Under the pieces are notes generated by a model that worked only from the letters and a program-made list of their open reading frames with translations, searched no databases and was not told the origin of the DNA. A stretch of DNA of 39,745 nt. It comes from an uncultured Clostridia bacterium. Lineage in GTDB: Bacteria; Bacillota; Clostridia; TANB77; CAG-508. Positions 36,131 through 39,745 of this stretch are shown here, one piece after another. Position 1 is the first letter of the stretch; each line of letters starts with the position of its first letter. The position numbers and the translations under genes were made by a program. Location: contig CALXQG010000003.1 in NCBI GenBank assembly GCA_944390515.1, positions 1 to 39,745 on the forward strand. Reading direction: 5' to 3'.

Positions 36131-36835
36131 CTATATTTTGATTAATTTAAAATCTAAATAATCAGCGCTAATAAGTTTATAATCTATTCCATCTATTATT
36201 CCTTCTATTGCGTCTCTATGTGAATGTCCATGCAAATGTCCATAATAGCATTTGTGTATATTGTATTTCTTTAAGGTCTTAATAAATTCGGTTTGTTCTA
36301 AATTTATCACATTATTTTTATTAATTGGTGGATAATGCATAAATACAATTATTTCTTTATTTTCTCCGAATTTATTCATTCCATCCTTAATTGATAATTC
36401 TAATCTGGAATTTTCACGTTTTATCATTTTGTAGTCATTTTCTGTATCTAATATATTCCAACCTCTGGTTCCTACAATTATTTTGTCTTCTATACAATAA
36501 CTGTTATTATATAGAAAATTTATATTTTTAAATTTATTCTCTTCAATAAATTTATTCATTTTGCTAATGGTTGTCCACCAGTAGTCATGATTTCCTTTAA
36601 GAAGAATTTTGTTCCCTGGCAACTTATTTAAATATTCAAAATCCGATTTTGTTTCTTCTAAATACATTGCCCATGAAAAGTCTCCTGGTAAAATTACTGT
36701 ATCAGTTTCTTTTATTTGATTAATCCAATTTTGCTTTATTTTTTCAGCATGATTTTCCCAATTATCTCCAAATATGTCCATCGGCTTATTTTTGGAGAAA
36801 GATAAATGTAAATCAGCTATTGCATATATTGCCAT
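36131..36835 (-). CDS. calcineurin-like metallophosphoesterase
   Basis: A 234-residue protein with all five metallophosphoesterase motifs in order: DLHLS (DxH), LPGDFSW (GD), LLKGNHDYWW (GNHD), IVFMHYPP (H) and YGHLHGHSH (GHxH). It is cytosolic, with no signal peptide. The substrate is unknown; members act on cyclic nucleotides, nucleotides or lipid-linked pyrophosphates. It is followed by no partner gene and lies 112 bases downstream of tsaD. Confidence 0.92.
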   Translation of the reverse strand: MAIYAIADLHLSFSKNKPMDIFGDNWENHAEKIKQNWINQIKETDTVILPGDFSWAMYLEETKSDFEYLNKLPGNKILLKGNHDYWWTTISKMNKFIEENKFKNINFLYNNSYCIEDKIIVGTRGWNILDTENDYKMIKRENSRLELSIKDGMNKFGENKEIIVFMHYPPINKNNVINLEQTEFIKTLKKYNIHKCYYGHLHGHSHRDAIEGIIDGIDYKLISADYLDFKLIKI

Positions 36836-36946
36836 AGCATTCTCCTTTATGAAATTTTCTTAAATTATATTACTCTTATAGTTGTTTTTCAAGAAATAAG
36901 TCAAATTTGGTTTTATTTCCTTAATCTTGTTTTATTTATTTCTATT

Positions 36947-37936
36947 TTAGCTTATTTTTAGGTTTGGTATTGCATTTAAAGTCAAATCAGAAACATTTCC
37001 TGAAATATACCTGTAATATCCTGCTGATGCTATCATTGCTGCATTATCAGTACATAAAATAGGTTCTGGATAATATATTTTATATCCTTGTTTTTCTAAA
37101 TCAATAAATTTCTCTCTTATATATGAATTTGCTGATACTCCTCCTGCTAATGCAATAGTTTTTGTTTCTATTGTTTTGCTTGCTTTTATTGCATTTTGTA
37201 AAAGAATATCTGTCACATATTTCTCAAGGCTAGAACATAAATCCGATTTATTTATTTCTGGATTTTTATGATGTAAATTAATTATTGCAGTTTTCACACC
37301 ACTAAAGCTAAAATCTAAGCCTTCTATATGTGTTTTTGGAAGCTCTATTGTTGGTTTTCCATCTTTTGCTAGTTTATCCACTTTTGGTCCTCCTGGATAT
37401 CCCAATCCTATAACTCTAGCAACTTTATCAAAAGCTTCTCCTATTGCATCATCCCTTGTTTTTCCTAAAATTTCGAATTTTCCATAATCCTTTATATGTA
37501 CTAAATGTGTATGCCCTCCTGATATTATCAAGCATAAAAATGGTGGTTTTAAATCTTTATGTGATATGTAATTTGCTGCAATATGTCCTTCTAAATGATT
37601 TGTTCCAGTTAATGGCTTATTCAATGCATAACTTAATGCTTTTGCATATGATACACCTACCAATAACGCACCTACAAGTCCAGGTCCATATGTGCATGCA
37701 ATATTGTCTATATTATCAAATGAGATATTTGCTTCCTCTAAAGCTTGTTTTGTCACTTTAGAAATTGCTCCTACGTGATTTCTGGAAGCTATCTCTGGAA
37801 CAACACCACCAAACTTTTCATGTATTTTTATTTGCGAATTTATAACATTTGACAAAACTTCTCTTCCATTTTTTACTACAGCTACTGATGTTTCGTCACA
37901 ACTTGATTCAATTCCTAATGTAATTATATCTTTCAA
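36947..37936 (-). CDS. tsaD: tRNA N6-adenosine threonylcarbamoyltransferase TsaD
   Basis: Transfers the threonylcarbamoyl group to A37 of ANN-decoding tRNAs, together with TsaB and TsaE, which are not in the window. 329 residues. The family start [15 protein letters not shown], the metal-binding HLEGH (about 111-115), and ISGGHTHLV with [11 protein letters not shown] are all present. An N-terminal AAGG site precedes the ATG. Confidence 0.97.
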   Translation of the reverse strand: MKDIITLGIESSCDETSVAVVKNGREVLSNVINSQIKIHEKFGGVVPEIASRNHVGAISKVTKQALEEANISFDNIDNIACTYGPGLVGALLVGVSYAKALSYALNKPLTGTNHLEGHIAANYISHKDLKPPFLCLIISGGHTHLVHIKDYGKFEILGKTRDDAIGEAFDKVARVIGLGYPGGPKVDKLAKDGKPTIELPKTHIEGLDFSFSGVKTAIINLHHKNPEINKSDLCSSLEKYVTDILLQNAIKASKTIETKTIALAGGVSANSYIREKFIDLEKQGYKIYYPEPILCTDNAAMIASAGYYRYISGNVSDLTLNAIPNLKIS

Positions 37937-37997
37937 TTTAACCTTTCTCCAATCTTTTATTTCTATTCTTCACCTAATTTATTTTTTATATAGCTAT

Positions 37998-38024
37998 AAA
38001 GCATTCCATTAACTAGAATGCTTT
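37998..38024 (-). terminator. hairpin between the M50 peptidase gene and tsaD
   Basis: A 9-bp stem AAAGCATTC / GAATGCTTT with a 9-base loop, 11 bases after the stop at 38035. The following T-tract on the minus strand is short (TTTATAG), so it is a weak terminator at best. Confidence 0.5.
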
Positions 38025-38034
38025 CATTTTCTAA

Positions 38035-38772
38035 CTATATAATTGTAAGTCCAAACATAGCTGCACATAAACTTGATAATCCACTATATGCAACTGTAAT
38101 TAATGGCGATACTATTAAACTTAAAATTCCTACTATCCATAATGCCACAAAAACAATTTCAAATATTTGACTATGTGTTTCCATCCAATTTCTAGCATTA
38201 TATGATAAGAATGCACTTAATATTTTTGAGCCATCTAATGGTGGAAGTGGTATTAAGTTAAATATTCCTAGTCCTAAATTTATTGTTACAATTGATGTTA
38301 GTATTAGATTAACTATTACTCCTGCTTCTGAATATAAAAAACTTGGTGCAAATTTATATATTGCACATGTTATTATTTCAAAAACAATTGCTAAAATAAA
38401 GTTCATTATTGGACCAGCTGCTGATACAATTGCTTCTGCTTTGTGTAATGATATATTTCTATTAAAATTTCTAGGGTTAATTTCCACAGGTTTTCCCCAA
38501 CCAAAACCAGCAAAAATAAGCATTATAGTTCCAAATAAATCCAAATGTGTAAATGGATTTAAATTAAGTCTTCCTTGTCTCCTAGGAGTATCATCACCTA
38601 GTTTATCAGCTGCAAAAGCATGAGCGAACTCATGAAAAGTTATTGCTATTAAAATTCCTGGTATTGAAAGAACAAAACTCAAAAGTGCTCCTTCTCTAGA
38701 AAATATACTCATAAAAGAGCTAAATAGCATTAATGCAATTATTAAAAATATAATTCTTTTATCTATATACAT
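38035..38772 (-). CDS. site-2 protease family (M50) membrane metallopeptidase
   Basis: A 245-residue intramembrane zinc peptidase with five to six helices. The active-site HEFAH gives His47, Glu48 and His51; the third ligand lies in NLIPLPPLDGSK (about 166-177). It resembles the YwhC-like short S2P proteins of Firmicutes, without PDZ domains. Substrates are unknown; the SpoIVFB role is less likely because the SpoIVFA partner is absent. No link to the sporulation block is seen. Confidence 0.9.
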   Translation of the reverse strand: MYIDKRIIFLIIALMLFSSFMSIFSREGALLSFVLSIPGILIAITFHEFAHAFAADKLGDDTPRRQGRLNLNPFTHLDLFGTIMLIFAGFGWGKPVEINPRNFNRNISLHKAEAIVSAAGPIMNFILAIVFEIITCAIYKFAPSFLYSEAGVIVNLILTSIVTINLGLGIFNLIPLPPLDGSKILSAFLSYNARNWMETHSQIFEIVFVALWIVGILSLIVSPLITVAYSGLSSLCAAMFGLTII

Positions 38773-38932
38773 ATACTAAATTCCTTTTCTAAAATAATTA
38801 ATTCAATGGTTTCATTGAGCATTATGTACATTTCTACAAAGTCGCTACTTTCTAGTATTTCAAGTTTTTCATTTTCTTAAAATACAGCTATTTTGTAGCT
38901 ATGCGAATGCATTTATTAAAACTCATTAAAAT

Positions 38933-39442
38933 TCAATCTATCAATTTTTTATCTTGTAAGCTTTCATAAAAACTTTTTTTGTATTCTTCTATTTTTTCAC
39001 TATCCACTGTACCAATTTTAAAAATTATTTGTTCATTTAAAATTTTATATACTACATCAGTTTTTACTATACTATCTTTGTGTAAATTATTAAAATTATC
39101 TTTTTCTAATAATTTATTAGTTCTAAACTTTAATTTATCTAAATTAGATGATATAAGCATACCAAAATTTTCAATAGGCACTGCTGTGTTATCTTTATCT
39201 ATTATGACGAAAAAATGATTTGTTCCCTTTTTGCCATCAAAATAGTTATATTCTTTAACAAATACAATATCTCCAATGTTATAACTTATATTATAATCTT
39301 CACTATCTTCTTTTAAAACATTTTCAATTTTCCCTTTATGCCATTCTTCTTCTACTGGATATTCTTCAAATGCTTCTTTTAAATCTCTTACTCGATTATA
39401 TTTATATGCTATTTTTAAGAAATCACTCAATTCTTCTTTCAT
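38933..39442 (-). CDS. MazF/PemK-like protein with an N-terminal extension, no visible antitoxin
   Basis: A 169-residue protein. Residues from about 55 onward match the SH3-like pattern of MazF/PemK endoribonuclease relatives: NIGDIVFVKEYNYFDGKKG, NHFFVIIDKD, KDSIVKTDVVYKI and FKIGTVDSEKI. The first 50 residues are an acidic helical extension (WHKGKIENVLKEDS) not typical of MazF. No antitoxin-sized gene lies beside it; the neighbours are lysS and the M50 gene. It may be a solitary toxin homologue or a repurposed fold. Confidence 0.6.
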   Translation of the reverse strand: MKEELSDFLKIAYKYNRVRDLKEAFEEYPVEEEWHKGKIENVLKEDSEDYNISYNIGDIVFVKEYNYFDGKKGTNHFFVIIDKDNTAVPIENFGMLISSNLDKLKFRTNKLLEKDNFNNLHKDSIVKTDVVYKILNEQIIFKIGTVDSEKIEEYKKSFYESLQDKKLID

Positions 39443-39541
39443 AATATACCTCTCGAAAACATCTTATTTTTGAATATCTATTATATCTAGATTTATTTAA
39501 AAAACTTTCTTTTTTTATAAATAAATCACTATTAGAACTTA

Positions 39542-39745
<204 letters not shown>

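Noticed and set aside
38773-38932. Short stem AGCTA/TAGCT between the MazF-like and M50 genes
   Set aside because: Only five base pairs; not distinguishable from chance in this composition.

Overview
The window is AT-rich (roughly 70% A+T by eye) and reads as a chromosomal segment of a spore-forming member of the Clostridia. The evidence is the low GC content, strong AGGAGG-type ribosome binding sites, a spoIIA operon (spoIIAA, spoIIAB, sigF), spoIID, a SpoIIQ-like gene, an uninterrupted sigK, a dapL/dapF lysine route, and the tig-clpP-clpX order. Many features recall uncultured gut Clostridia, but I cannot name a genus from sequence alone. Nearly all genes lie on the minus strand, so transcription runs from high to low coordinates. 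Only the 142-aa gene at 12.5 kb, a DUF368 gene at 23.0 kb, a CmpB-like membrane protein at 25.8 kb and a 79-aa gene at 26.5 kb are on the plus strand.

Layout, from low to high coordinates. 0-3.5 kb: the 5' part of dnaE, then dapL (one-base frameshift) and dapF, probably one dapF-dapL-dnaE operon behind a promoter whose start point sits on a perfect 34-bp palindrome. 3.5-8.7 kb: an AAA_14/DUF4143 ATPase with 33-bp-period repeats at its promoter, and addA without addB beside it. 8.7-12.5 kb: a sporulation block spoIIAA-spoIIAB-sigF-spoIID-spoIIQ, with candidate Spo0A boxes upstream that are shared with the divergent 142-aa gene. 13-16 kb: valS and a 64-aa Sm/SH3-like small protein. 16-20 kb: a two-gene ABC system (ATPase plus a giant FtsX-type permease with a coiled-coil insert). 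20-23 kb: a pilin-like surface protein with a formylglycine-enzyme/C-type-lectin-like C-terminus, and sigK. 23-27.4 kb: a frameshifted DUF368 gene and three tRNA wobble-base modification genes (trhP-like U32, trmL, trmR-like), interleaved with a membrane protein and the 79-aa gene. 27.5-32.4 kb: typA, a cmk-plsC fusion, a P-loop/Asp23 fusion protein and a DUF308 membrane protein. 32.5-36 kb: clpX, clpP, tig. 36-39.7 kb: a metallophosphoesterase, tsaD, a site-2-protease-type M50 peptidase, a MazF/PemK-like protein and the 3' end of lysS.

Functionally this is mostly core housekeeping: replication and repair, translation and tRNA modification, proteolysis, lysine/peptidoglycan precursor synthesis. 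It also carries the early forespore sigma-factor switch and the mother-cell late sigma factor. The less ordinary material is a set of unusual domain fusions (pilin-lectin, P-loop-Asp23, Cmk-PlsC), two short genes that are visibly less AT-rich than their surroundings, several strong palindromes at promoters, the tandem repeat before the AAA_14 gene, and two one-base frameshifts with the same A[C]GG signature. No rRNA, tRNA, insertion sequence, phage gene or CRISPR array was seen, and there is no gene-free stretch longer than about 290 bases. No clearly new multi-gene system was found.
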